A DNA stretch of 7,678 nucleotides from positions 1 to 7,678 of the forward strand of contig DAOWHU010000082.1 of NCBI GenBank assembly GCA_030641245.1, given 5' to 3'. Shown in pieces: positions 1 to 6,885 of this stretch; position 1 is the stretch's first letter, and each line of letters begins with the position of its first letter. Made by a program: the position numbers and the translations under genes. The notes beneath the pieces are model-generated. The model did not search any database and had not been told where the DNA came from. It saw nothing but the letters and a program-made list of their open reading frames with translations. Source of the stretch: a bacterium (GTDB lineage Bacteria > Patescibacteriota > Minisyncoccia > Moranbacterales > DUUL01).

Positions 1-1169
1 GCATGATCACTGGAAGCCATATTCCATTTGATATGAACGGAATCAAATTTAATATGCCCTTTGGTGAAGTTCTTAAATCTGACGAGCCACGCATCATCGA
101 GCTCAAAAAGCAATTAACCTCCGATCAAAAATTAGCCAAAAAATTCAAACTCGATGGTTCTTCGAAAAAGAAAAATATTTTACCTGAAATCACGACTGAA
201 GCTCAACAACTATACATCCAGCGCTATACCAATTTTCTCCCAAAAAATTGTCTCGACCGAAAAAAAATCGTTTTCTATGGGCACTCCTCTGTTGGTCGTG
301 AACTCTTACCTAAAATTTTTGAAACTCTCGGCGCAAAAGTTATTAAAGTAAATTACACCGATGATTTTATTCCAATTGACACTGAAGCCATCCGAGAAGA
401 AGATTTGATATTAGCCAAAGAATGGATTGATAAATATCACCCTGATGTCGTCTTCTCAACCGATGGAGACAGTGACCGCCCAATGCTTTTTGACGAAAAG
501 GGTCAATTTATTAGAGGTGATTTACTTTGTATTTTTAGTGCTATTTATCTCAAGGCTAATTCTGTTTCTGTCCCCGTTAGTGCCAACACCGCCCTAGAAA
601 AACTAAATAAATTCAAAAATATTACTAGAACAAGAATTGGCTCCCCTTATGTCATCGAAGGAATGAGCAATGCTCTCAAAACCGGAATTAAGCGAGTGAT
701 TTCTTATGAAGCCAACGGAGGATTTTTGACCGCTGACAAAATTGAAGTTGACGAAAAAATTCTTCTTCCACTTCCAACCCGAGACGCTGTTTTTCCTTTA
801 ATCGGAATTTTAATGTTGGCCAAAAACCAAAACTTAACCCTCTCGGAACTTATCACCACCTTGCCTCAAAGAATTGTTTACAGTAGTAGTATCAAAGGAA
901 TCCCAACTGAAAACAGCCAATCTTTTTTAAAAAAACTTTCAAAAATGAGCGACTTTTCTAAGCTTACTAATTTTTTTCAACTCCCTGCTCAAATTGAGAA
1001 AATTGATTTTACCGATGGAGCTAGAATGTATTTATCGAATGAAGATATTGTTCACCTCCGACCATCCGGAAATTCTCCTGAACTTAGATGTTACAGTGAA
1101 TCAAAAACCGAAATACGAGCCAAGAAATTAACTGATACCACTTTGAAATTAGCTAAAGAAAAAATCTAA
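1..1169 (+). CDS. Phosphohexomutase (phosphomannomutase/phosphoglucomutase family), 5' end cut by window edge
   Basis: Alpha-D-phosphohexomutase, which moves phosphate between C1 and C6 of a hexose phosphate through a phosphoserine. The reading frame runs from base 3; its first Met lies right at the catalytic loop, so roughly 90-100 N-terminal residues must lie outside the window. Visible from that Met (388 codons): catalytic loop ITGSHIPFDMNG with Ser5, metal loop DGDSD at 154-158, sugar-specificity loop YEANGGF at about 235-241, and phosphate-binding loop RPSGNSP at 353-359. All four active-site loops are therefore present and the remaining protein looks intact. The loop EANGG replaces the usual GEMSGH/GEQSGH type; as I recall, an EANGG loop also occurs in ExoC/NoeK-like mutases, but sugar preference (Man, Glc or other) cannot be set from sequence. 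It converges on a second, clearly different mutase at 1264-2634. Confidence 0.88.
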   Translation, partial: MITGSHIPFDMNGIKFNMPFGEVLKSDEPRIIELKKQLTSDQKLAKKFKLDGSSKKKNILPEITTEAQQLYIQRYTNFLPKNCLDRKKIVFYGHSSVGRELLPKIFETLGAKVIKVNYTDDFIPIDTEAIREEDLILAKEWIDKYHPDVVFSTDGDSDRPMLFDEKGQFIRGDLLCIFSAIYLKANSVSVPVSANTALEKLNKFKNITRTRIGSPYVIEGMSNALKTGIKRVISYEANGGFLTADKIEVDEKILLPLPTRDAVFPLIGILMLAKNQNLTLSELITTLPQRIVYSSSIKGIPTENSQSFLKKLSKMSDFSKLTNFFQLPAQIEKIDFTDGARMYLSNEDIVHLRPSGNSPELRCYSESKTEIRAKKLTDTTLKLAKEKI

Positions 1170-1183
1170 AAAACTTCCCCAAC

Positions 1184-1218
1184 AAATAAAAACCGCTAGA
1201 AACAAGCGGTCTTTATTT
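1184..1218. terminator. Bidirectional intrinsic terminator between converging mutase genes
   Basis: A 6-bp stem ACCGCT/AGCGGT (1192-1197 with 1205-1210) and a 7-base loop are flanked by an A-rich run on the left (AAATAAAA) and a T-rich run on the right (CTTTATTT), which also pair with each other. Both strands therefore give a hairpin followed by U-rich RNA. It lies 14 bases after the stop of the + gene and before the end of the - gene, as expected for a shared terminator of convergent genes. Confidence 0.75.
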
Positions 1219-1221
1219 CTA

Positions 1222-1248
1222 CAAGTAACGTTAAAATAACATTACTTG
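1222..1248. repeat. Second hairpin in the convergent gap
   Basis: Inverted repeat CAAGTAA-C-GTTA, loop AAA, TAAC-A-TTACTTG: 11 pairs with a single C/A mismatch. It has no clear T-run directly after it on the + strand, so it may be a transcript-end stabiliser or a back-up terminator for the leftward operon, whose last stop codon is 16 bases away at 1264. Function is inferred from position only. Confidence 0.5.
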
Positions 1249-1263
1249 GTGAACTACTAAAAT

Positions 1264-2634
1264 TTATTCTTCTTCAGGCAATTCTATTCCCTTCTCGCGC
1301 ATCAACAACAACATTTTCTCAGTAACTTCAGCCAAATCTTTTTTTGTTCGTCCTTCAAATTTTACCTTAATAAATGGCGAAGTGTTTGAAGGTCGTACAA
1401 TTCCCCACCCGTTTTTGAAGCTTATTCTTGATCCATCAACGTCATTCACGTCCAAACCTCTTTGTTTCACCATCTCAGTAAGACTATCCACTACTTGATA
1501 TTTTTTATCATCAGGAAAGGGAATGAATATTTCTTTACTCGTTGCATATCGTGGAAGATTCTTAACAAAACCAACAAAATCTTCTTGAATTGAAACAATT
1601 TCTGCCAATTTCAAAGCCGAAAAGACTGCATCATCAGTCATATAAAAATCTAATGGGAAATAGAAATGAGAAGTTGTCTCTCCGCCAAAAACCGCTTTCT
1701 CTTCAATAATTTTTTTGGCAACTGCGGCATGATATCCTACCGTAAGAAACATTTCTTGTCCTTGTTTTTTAACTTCTTCGATCAAAGTCATTGAGGCTCT
1801 TGAATCTGCAACAATTGGGCCTTTTTTTCTTGCTAGCGTATTTTTTGCAAATATCATTAGTAGGTCATCACCAGACAAAATATATCCTGAACTATCCACA
1901 AATCCTGCCCTGTCCCCATCACCATCAAAACCAATCCCTAAATCCGCTCTTACTTCCAAAACTTTTTTCTTAAGGTCTTGCATATTCTCATGCCTGTAAG
2001 GATCAGGAACATGATTAGGCGAAGTATCGTCAGATTCGGCAAAAATTGTTTCGACTTCACAACCAAGATCTTTAAAAATTTTCTCGGGAAGCAACCTGGC
2101 CGTTCCATTCCCGGAATCGATCACTATTTTCAAAGGTCTTTTCAGCCCAACTTTGCTTTTAATATATTCCTCATATTCATTTTCTATATCAATTTTTTTA
2201 ACTGTTCCAATTATTTCAGATTTTTTCATTTTATCCTCAATAATATGATTCATAATATTGTCATAATCCTCAGGAGTTGTCGGCACCGCTCCTTTGAACA
2301 CAATTTTTATCCCATTGTAAATTCCTTCTAAGTGAGAACCGGTTATCACAATTCCAGCATCATAGTCGTTATGGCAAACTCCAAAAAAGACTACTGGGGT
2401 AATGACTATTCCAATCTCAACAACATCTTTGCCTCCGTCAATAAGCCCTTTTTTCACCGCTTCCATCAAAACAGGCGTTGTTTTCCTGGCGTCGCCTCCT
2501 AAAACAACGGTTTTTACCTCTGGAAAAAGATTCGCAAAAGACAACGCCACATTGTAAGCCGCTTCTTCACTTAACTCAGCCGGGTATTTACCACGTATAT
2601 CATATCTTCTAAAAATTGTTTTATCAATTTCCAT
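1264..2634 (-). CDS. Phosphomannomutase/phosphoglucomutase (alpha-D-phosphohexomutase)
   Basis: A complete 456-residue phosphohexomutase, a normal length for the bacterial PMM/PGM group. The N-terminus has FRRYDIRG (8-15), typical of ManB/AlgC-like enzymes. The catalytic loop TGSHLEGIYNGIK (98-110) keeps the phosphoserine Ser100, although the common TASHNP has become TGSHLE. The metal loop is DGDGDR at 237-242, the sugar loop GETTSH at 318-323 (usual GEMSGH), and the phosphate loop RPSNTSP at 414-420. It should interconvert Man-1-P/Man-6-P and/or Glc-1-P/Glc-6-P in the cytoplasm and supply nucleotide sugars for envelope glycans. It is the last gene of the murC-tsaE cluster, 10 bases after the tsaE stop, so translation may be coupled. 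There is no Shine-Dalgarno, only an A-rich leader before ATG. It shares the fold with the mutase at 1-1169 but differs in every active-site loop, so the two are not a recent duplication. Confidence 0.93.
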   Translation of the reverse strand: MEIDKTIFRRYDIRGKYPAELSEEAAYNVALSFANLFPEVKTVVLGGDARKTTPVLMEAVKKGLIDGGKDVVEIGIVITPVVFFGVCHNDYDAGIVITGSHLEGIYNGIKIVFKGAVPTTPEDYDNIMNHIIEDKMKKSEIIGTVKKIDIENEYEEYIKSKVGLKRPLKIVIDSGNGTARLLPEKIFKDLGCEVETIFAESDDTSPNHVPDPYRHENMQDLKKKVLEVRADLGIGFDGDGDRAGFVDSSGYILSGDDLLMIFAKNTLARKKGPIVADSRASMTLIEEVKKQGQEMFLTVGYHAAVAKKIIEEKAVFGGETTSHFYFPLDFYMTDDAVFSALKLAEIVSIQEDFVGFVKNLPRYATSKEIFIPFPDDKKYQVVDSLTEMVKQRGLDVNDVDGSRISFKNGWGIVRPSNTSPFIKVKFEGRTKKDLAEVTEKMLLLMREKGIELPEEE

Positions 2635-2644
2635 TTTAATTTTT

Positions 2645-3091
2645 TTATTGTTTATTTTCTACTTCGATCTCTCTTTTATTCTCTCCTAAAACCTCAAAAT
2701 TAATTTTCAAATATTTTTTCGGTAAAATTTCAGTAATTTTTTCTGGCCACTCCACCAAAACTAAATTCTTCTCATCTTTAATAATATCTTCCCAACCCAA
2801 ATCAAGCAATCCAGCTGAATCGACTCGATAACAATCTAAATGATAAACCCTTTCAAACCGAACTCCCTTTTTATTCTTAAAATCGATTTGGTAGTCCTTT
2901 ATGATTACAAAAGTCGGCGAAGTAAAAGGCTCTTCCGCTTCCAAATATTTTAGAACCCCCTGCGAAAAAGTAGTCTTTCCAGCCCCCAACTCCCCTCGAA
3001 GCAAAATCAAATTATCACCCTGCTCTAAATTCTCAATAACCTCTTGGGCTAATTTATGAGTTTCTTTATTATTTTCCGAAATTGTCTTCAT
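2645..3091 (-). CDS. tsaE: TsaE, tRNA threonylcarbamoyladenosine (t6A) biosynthesis ATPase
   Basis: Small P-loop ATPase which, in the family, works with TsaB and TsaD to make t6A at position 37 of ANN-decoding tRNAs. Counted from ATG at 3091 (148 residues) it shows Walker A GELGAGKTT at 33-41, the SPTF segment at about 58-61, the HLDCYR motif at 84-89 and LVEWPEKI near 112-119, all characteristic of TsaE/YdiB. Length is normal. An in-frame TTG at 3109 would add six residues (MAKFNF); neither start has a Shine-Dalgarno. I prefer ATG, but both fit the family's N-terminal spacing, so the start is uncertain. It follows the murC stop by 33 bases (15 if TTG is used) and precedes the mutase by 10, which indicates one operon. 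The partners TsaB and TsaD are not in the window. Confidence 0.93.
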   Translation of the reverse strand: MKTISENNKETHKLAQEVIENLEQGDNLILLRGELGAGKTTFSQGVLKYLEAEEPFTSPTFVIIKDYQIDFKNKKGVRFERVYHLDCYRVDSAGLLDLGWEDIIKDEKNLVLVEWPEKITEILPKKYLKINFEVLGENKREIEVENKQ

Positions 3092-3124
3092 AAAGTTGAA
3101 TTTTGCCAAAGGCGATCTTAAATC

Positions 3125-4576
3125 CTAAATCTTACCTGCTAAAAGTGCTTCCGCTAAATCACAAACATTCCCCGCCCCCATCGTCACCACTACATCCCTA
3201 GAACCAATTCGATCCTTAAGGTCTTCATAGGCGTCTTTGATGGTAGCCATATGAAAAACATTCTGCTGAAACATTTTCATTTTCTCCACCAATTCCTCCG
3301 AACTCACTCCCCCCTGCTCTTCTCGAGCCGACCCATAAACATCCAGAATAATTACTTCGTCGGCTTTCCCAAAACTTTGAGAAAAACCATTCAGCAAAGC
3401 TTTGGTCCGAGTAAAAGTATGGGGATGAAAAACACAGATTATATTTTTATCAAAATATTTACTCCTCAAAGCCTCCAGGGTGGCTTTCACTTCTTCGGGA
3501 TGATGAGCATAGTCATCGATTATCAAAGCTCCTTTGACTTTTCCAACCATTTCTAATCGCCGAGCCGTTCCTTCAAAATTATTCAAAGATTTTATCAACT
3601 GTTCTTCGGAAATCCCCAGAGCCTTACCCAGAGCCAACACCGCCGTAGCATTCAAAAGATTATGCTGACCAATTACTTTCAATTTAAAATCCTTCGGGGA
3701 TGAAACAAATTCAACCATCTTTTTACCAGCTTGTTCGAATTTCTCTTGAATCTCATGAAGCATAATATCGTTGACCCCCATACCTTCCAATCCAATTTTG
3801 TTACCCATCGCCAGACCAGCCGGAGGGGTTTTTTTGAAAAGACCATAGACTACTATTTTACACCGCGCCTCCATAGCAACCTCTAAAGTTGAAGCACTTT
3901 CCCCCCAAACCACCAAAGTTCCCGTTGCTGGAATTTTCCGCACAAAATCTTTAAAAACTTTTTTATAACTTTCAAAATCTTCAAAATAATCAGGGTGGTC
4001 AAAGTCCAAGTTAGTTAAAATCACCATCTGTGGATTATAGTGAGCCAGCTTGTTTTGATATTCATCCGCTTCAATAACCATATATTCCGAATCACCCACC
4101 AATACGCCGGAATTAATCTGGGTAACCTTAGAACCAACCAAAGCAGTTGGATCAAACCCGGCGTCTTTCATCAGCAAAGCCAACATCGCCGTCACCGTAG
4201 TTTTTCCGTGAGTCCCGCAAACCGCAATTCCAACCTTGTTTTTCAACAATAGTCCCAATGCTTCTGGGTAACTTAGTCTTGGAACATTATTTTCCTGCGC
4301 CCATTGTAACTCTTCATTATTTTCCAAATTATAGGCAGTCGAATGAATCACTAAATCAAGATCTTTTTCATTTTTAATATTTTTCTCAGCAAACTTTTTG
4401 TAAACTTTTACTTTTAATCTTTTAAGAATTTGATCAGTGAAAAAAGACTCCCCAGTATCAGAGCCCTTTATTTTCTTACCTCGAGTTTGCAAAATTTCCG
4501 CCAAACCCACCATTCCGACACCTTTAATGCCAATCATATAAATATTTTCAACACCCTCCAAGTCAGTTATTTTCAT
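3125..4576 (-). CDS. murC: MurC, UDP-N-acetylmuramate--L-alanine ligase
   Basis: Cytoplasmic peptidoglycan enzyme that uses ATP to join L-alanine to UDP-MurNAc, the first step of the stem peptide. 483 residues, full length. Domain order fits Mur ligases: UDP-binding Rossmann domain with IGIKGVGMVGLAE (15-27) and GSD (38-40); central ATPase domain with P-loop GTHGKTT (121-127), EADEY (169-173) and TNLDFDHPDYF (188-198); QHNLLNA (304-310); and a C-terminal domain with RRLE (339-342), DDYAHHP (354-360), HPHTFTRT (384-391) and GAGNV (467-471). The DDYAHHP and PHTFTRT motifs point to MurC rather than MurD/E/F; Mpl is less likely given the N-terminal SD...SFFTDQIL pattern. GIKGVGMV in place of GIGGIGMS is a lineage-style variant. 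It is the first gene of a cluster with tsaE and a phosphohexomutase; the ATG at 4576 has no Shine-Dalgarno. Confidence 0.94.
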   Translation of the reverse strand: MKITDLEGVENIYMIGIKGVGMVGLAEILQTRGKKIKGSDTGESFFTDQILKRLKVKVYKKFAEKNIKNEKDLDLVIHSTAYNLENNEELQWAQENNVPRLSYPEALGLLLKNKVGIAVCGTHGKTTVTAMLALLMKDAGFDPTALVGSKVTQINSGVLVGDSEYMVIEADEYQNKLAHYNPQMVILTNLDFDHPDYFEDFESYKKVFKDFVRKIPATGTLVVWGESASTLEVAMEARCKIVVYGLFKKTPPAGLAMGNKIGLEGMGVNDIMLHEIQEKFEQAGKKMVEFVSSPKDFKLKVIGQHNLLNATAVLALGKALGISEEQLIKSLNNFEGTARRLEMVGKVKGALIIDDYAHHPEEVKATLEALRSKYFDKNIICVFHPHTFTRTKALLNGFSQSFGKADEVIILDVYGSAREEQGGVSSEELVEKMKMFQQNVFHMATIKDAYEDLKDRIGSRDVVVTMGAGNVCDLAEALLAGKI

Positions 4577-4687
4577 GTAACTATTTAGTTGATTAGGATT
4601 CTTCTTTAAACACCTAACCTAATTATTCAAAATTAAATTGAAAACTTTTTTCTTGAGTGTGGTTTAAATCTGTAAAAAACTTATGTC

Positions 4688-4811
4688 TTAAAACTTAATT
4701 ATTGGGTACAATCTGAGGAGAATTCGAGCACCGAGCGAGGCGTATTGAATGATACGACAAGCGAGTGGCAAAGAATTCGACAAGAAAGTGTACCTGAGAA
4801 GTAAGTTTTAA
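4688..4811. repeat. 124-bp nested imperfect palindrome after the sugar transferase gene
   Basis: Four complementary segments are nested about one centre: TTAAAACTTA/TAAGTTTTAA (4688-4697, 4802-4811), GGTACA/TGTACC (4705-4710, 4789-4794), GAATTC/GAATTC (4720-4725, 4773-4778) and CGTAT/ATACG (4741-4745, 4752-4756), with a six-base loop. The spacers match in length on the two sides: 7 and 7, 9 and 10, 15 and 16. The unpaired spacers carry GC-richer CGAGCGAGG and AAGCGAGTGG motifs unlike the AT-rich surroundings. It starts one base after the stop codon at 4813-4815 and lies 111 bases upstream of murC. It could be a structured RNA or terminator for the sugar transferase transcript, or one copy of a dispersed palindromic repeat. 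The remaining gap, 4577-4687, is AT-rich and must hold the murC promoter if there is one; I could not pick out convincing boxes. Confidence 0.7.
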
Positions 4812-4812
4812 A

Positions 4813-6231
4813 TTAGTTTTTGCGCTTTCTGAGAAGTGTAGGTACGGTTCGGTAAATAACCCAAACATCCCTCCACAAAGACCAATTCTCAATATAATAA
4901 ATATCCAATTTTACCTCCTGATTAAAACTCAAATCACTCCTTCCAGAAACTTTAGCCATCACCGTTATCCCCGGTTTGATTGTCAAAACTCTTTTTTGAT
5001 AATTAATATACTTCTCCACTTCCATCGGCTGATGCGGTCGTGGGCCCACTAAACTCATCTCCCCTTTCAAGACATTGAAAAATTGGGGTAGCTCATCTAG
5101 CGAATATTTTTCGATAAAAGTTCCCACCTTAGTCTTCCGAGGATCATCTTTAATCTTATAAAGAGGCCCTTTCTTGATTGATTGTTTCTCAATCAGATCT
5201 TCTAAATATTGCAAAGCCTTTTTATTATGTTGAGAAGAAAATTGTTTTCCGTGGCTATATTCTTTTTTCATATAACGAAACTTGTAGAGATTAAATTCCC
5301 CACCTTTATGACTTACCCTTCGATTGAAATAGATAGCCGGAAAACCAGAATCCAACCAAGTGATAATGGCAGTAAATAGCATTATCGGACCAAATAAAAT
5401 AATCCCAACCAAGGCTCCCACAATGTCAAAACCTCTTTTAATGATTTTTCCCCAACCCTCCAGAGAAGTATTTTTAATTTCAATCAAAGGTTCTCCTAGA
5501 AAAACTTCCAGCTTAAAATTAGAAGTTTGCATTAAAGTCGGAACATACTTAAAAGTAATTCTGTTTTGAATACAGAACTCTTTCAATTCAAAAAATTCTT
5601 TTTTATTAACATTGGGGTTGCTTTCAATAAGCTCATCAATTTTCCCCTGTTTGCTAAGCAATTTGATTCTTTCGAAATCAGTCTCTTCCTGATGATCGAC
5701 CAAAGCATAACCTAGACTAGAATTCTCTTTGATAATCTTTTTCAGCGATCTAGTAAAATCGTTTTTGCCTAACAAAAACAATCTTCTAACTCCGATTTTC
5801 TTTTTAACCAAAAGATACATCTGAAAATTTCTTAGACCAACTCGAGCTAAGGAAACTAAAATAACCCCGATAACCGCTCCCATCAAAATTATAAATCGAG
5901 AAGAAAACCACTCTGGCTTTAAAAACAAAGCCAAAACTATTCCCATCAACCCAATCGTAAAGGCTCGAGCCACTCGATAAAGTTCCATTAATTTTCCTTT
6001 ATTAGACCGAAGACTATAAAGCCCTTCTACGGCAAAAACAAACACAAAAAAAGCAGCTACTACCAAAAGTATCTGCAAATATTCTCTAATTGAAAAATCA
6101 TACAATAAAGGTCTCAAGCCTTGAACAGCCTGAGTTTTTCGTAAATAAAAAGCTAACATTCCAGACAAAATCAGCATACAATAATCAATCGGGACCTGTA
6201 GAGCACTAAAAAATAGTTCCGCTTTTTTCAT
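4813..6231 (-). CDS. Polyprenyl-phosphate sugar-1-phosphate transferase (WcaJ/WbaP-type initiating transferase)
   Basis: Membrane enzyme that moves a sugar-1-phosphate from a nucleotide sugar to undecaprenyl phosphate, starting an exopolysaccharide, O-antigen-like or S-layer glycan. 472 residues, usual for the large polytopic form. Four hydrophobic spans lie at about 13-30, 51-70, 90-105 and 112-130; then a soluble Rossmann-like region at about 148-250; then the catalytic bacterial sugar transferase domain, opening with KRGFDIVGALVGII (265-278, a re-entrant or fifth span at 268-292). It continues with KFRYM (317-321), KDDPRKTKVG (361-370), SLDELPQ (377-383, containing the Asp-Glu pair expected for catalysis), GEMSLVGPRP (390-399) and KPGITVMAKVSGRSDLSF (419-436). 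Arg/Lys at the C-terminus suits a cytoplasmic tail. The sugar cannot be told. No other glycosyltransferase or flippase is nearby, apart from phosphohexomutases that could feed its donor. ATG at 6231 lacks a Shine-Dalgarno. Confidence 0.9.
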   Translation of the reverse strand: MKKAELFFSALQVPIDYCMLILSGMLAFYLRKTQAVQGLRPLLYDFSIREYLQILLVVAAFFVFVFAVEGLYSLRSNKGKLMELYRVARAFTIGLMGIVLALFLKPEWFSSRFIILMGAVIGVILVSLARVGLRNFQMYLLVKKKIGVRRLFLLGKNDFTRSLKKIIKENSSLGYALVDHQEETDFERIKLLSKQGKIDELIESNPNVNKKEFFELKEFCIQNRITFKYVPTLMQTSNFKLEVFLGEPLIEIKNTSLEGWGKIIKRGFDIVGALVGIILFGPIMLFTAIITWLDSGFPAIYFNRRVSHKGGEFNLYKFRYMKKEYSHGKQFSSQHNKKALQYLEDLIEKQSIKKGPLYKIKDDPRKTKVGTFIEKYSLDELPQFFNVLKGEMSLVGPRPHQPMEVEKYINYQKRVLTIKPGITVMAKVSGRSDLSFNQEVKLDIYYIENWSLWRDVWVIYRTVPTLLRKRKN

Positions 6232-6262
6232 TGTTTATTCTTTGTAAATTATCTACTTCTAT

Positions 6263-6290
6263 ATTGTAATAAAACCAACAAAAACTTCAA
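6263..6290 (-). promoter_or_regulatory. Candidate sigma-70-type promoter of the sugar transferase gene
   Basis: On the - strand, TTGAAG (6285-6290, 4 of 6 to TTGACA), a 16-base spacer, and TACAAT (6263-6268, 5 of 6 to TATAAT). Transcription would start near 6256, leaving a leader of about 25 bases before the ATG at 6231. Placement right after the rnpB 3' end is sensible, since no strong terminator is seen between the two. Assignment is by consensus match only. Confidence 0.45.
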
Positions 6291-6321
6291 GAGATTCTCT
6301 CCCTCAAAAACGTTTATTGAA

Positions 6322-6775
6322 TTGTCCAAATAGAGATAAGCCGGATTCTGTTAAGTTTTACCAAGGTAAAACTCTACAACCATTTATCTTAGTCTACAGT
6401 CGCCCATAGATTCTAGCGGCACAAACTTCCAAAGAAGAGTACGGCCTTGCACCAGGTAGGGTTTACCACTAAGGCGCTACAAGTAGCACCCCATACCATT
6501 ATTACTAATGGCCGAGAATCATGATGATTCTAATAAATTAAAACCACTAAACTGATTCACTTTTCACCTTTTGCCAATGCTACGCATTGGTTAGTATAGT
6601 CTCTGCGGCACTTTCCTGAAAACATTGTTGCCAATATTTTAGTTGACGTTATCAACTACCTTTTAGATTTCTTTAAAAAGTATCTAATTGGTGTCCAGAC
6701 TTTCCTTCTCACTATATTAAATAATGAGGTGGTTGTTCTATTAAGACCCTCTGACTGTAGCATTATTAAGGCGAA
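6322..6775 (-). ncRNA. rnpB: RNase P RNA (class A)
   Basis: Catalytic RNA of RNase P, which removes the 5' leader of pre-tRNAs. Conserved blocks, read on the - strand: GAAGGAAAGUCUGGAC (inside 6691-6710, CR-I), ACAGAAUCCGGCUUAUC (6335-6351, CR-V; it pairs with CR-I as P4), GGUAAACCCUACCUGG followed by GUGCAAGGCC (about 6443-6469), GUUGAUAACGUCAAC (P8-like hairpin) and CCAAUGCGUAGCAUUGG (6574-6590, P12-like). P2 is an exact 8-bp helix between CUACAGUC (6753-6760) and GACUGUAG (6394-6401). A hairpin CUCAUUAU/AUAGUGAG fits P3. P1 is weak (CC..AAUA with UAUUUGG), so both ends are uncertain by 10-15 bases. The usual P13/P14 arms are absent and the P15 region is a tiny hairpin (6426-6437) with no GGU visible. 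Confidence 0.95.
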
Positions 6776-6790
6776 ATGTCAATGATTGGG

Positions 6791-6825
6791 AAGTATTTAG
6801 TATACAGTATCAAGTATTTAGTATA
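6791..6825. repeat. 14-bp direct repeat with promoter-like boxes before rnpB
   Basis: AAGTATTTAGTATA occurs at 6791-6804 and 6812-6825, separated by 7 bases (period 21, about two helical turns). On the - strand each copy carries TATACT, 5 of 6 to a -10 box. The copy nearer rnpB has TTTATA (6822-6827) 17 bases upstream as a weak -35; transcription would then start near 6792, just before the mature RNA. The repeat may be duplicated promoters or a tandem protein-binding site. The match is direct; the role is inferred. Confidence 0.5.
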
Positions 6826-6840
6826 AAAAATTTACAAACA

Positions 6841-6876
6841 AAAAGCCCCTGACCGAAATTATCTGGCCAGGGGGTT
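6841..6876 (-). terminator. Intrinsic terminator of the small membrane protein gene
   Basis: CCCCTG-A-CC pairs with GG-CCAGGGG (one A/C mismatch) around a 10-base loop. On the - strand the stem ends in GGGGCUUUUUGUUUG, a clear U-tract; on the + strand it is followed by GGUUUUUCUCUUUU, so it may act both ways. It begins within about 12 bases of the stop codon at 6886-6888 and separates that gene from the rnpB promoter. Confidence 0.85.
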
Positions 6877-6885
6877 TTTCTCTTT

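Noticed and set aside
1978..2331. 117-codon + strand open frame inside the phosphohexomutase
   Set aside because: Antisense shadow of a strongly supported gene; Phe/Asn/Ile-rich translation without domain signal.
4695..4892. 65-codon - strand open frame across the palindrome and the 3' end of the sugar transferase gene
   Set aside because: Overlaps the conserved C-terminal coding region in another frame and has no start signal; likely chance.
6284..6325. Possible terminator just after rnpB (AGAG-AAT-CTCT followed by TGAAGTTTTT)
   Set aside because: The stem is only four pairs and the T-run overlaps the sugar transferase -35 region; too weak to call.
6500..6590. Several short perfect hairpins (CCATTA/TAATGG, GAATCATGATGATTC, CCAATGC/GCATTGG) as repeats or operators
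   Set aside because: They fall inside rnpB and are explained as helices of the RNA.
6754..6782. Perfect TTGACA (6777-6782), 17-base spacer, TACAGT (6754-6759) on the - strand
   Set aside because: The -10 would lie in the 5' strand of the P2 helix of RNase P RNA, so transcription would begin after bases the mature RNA needs.
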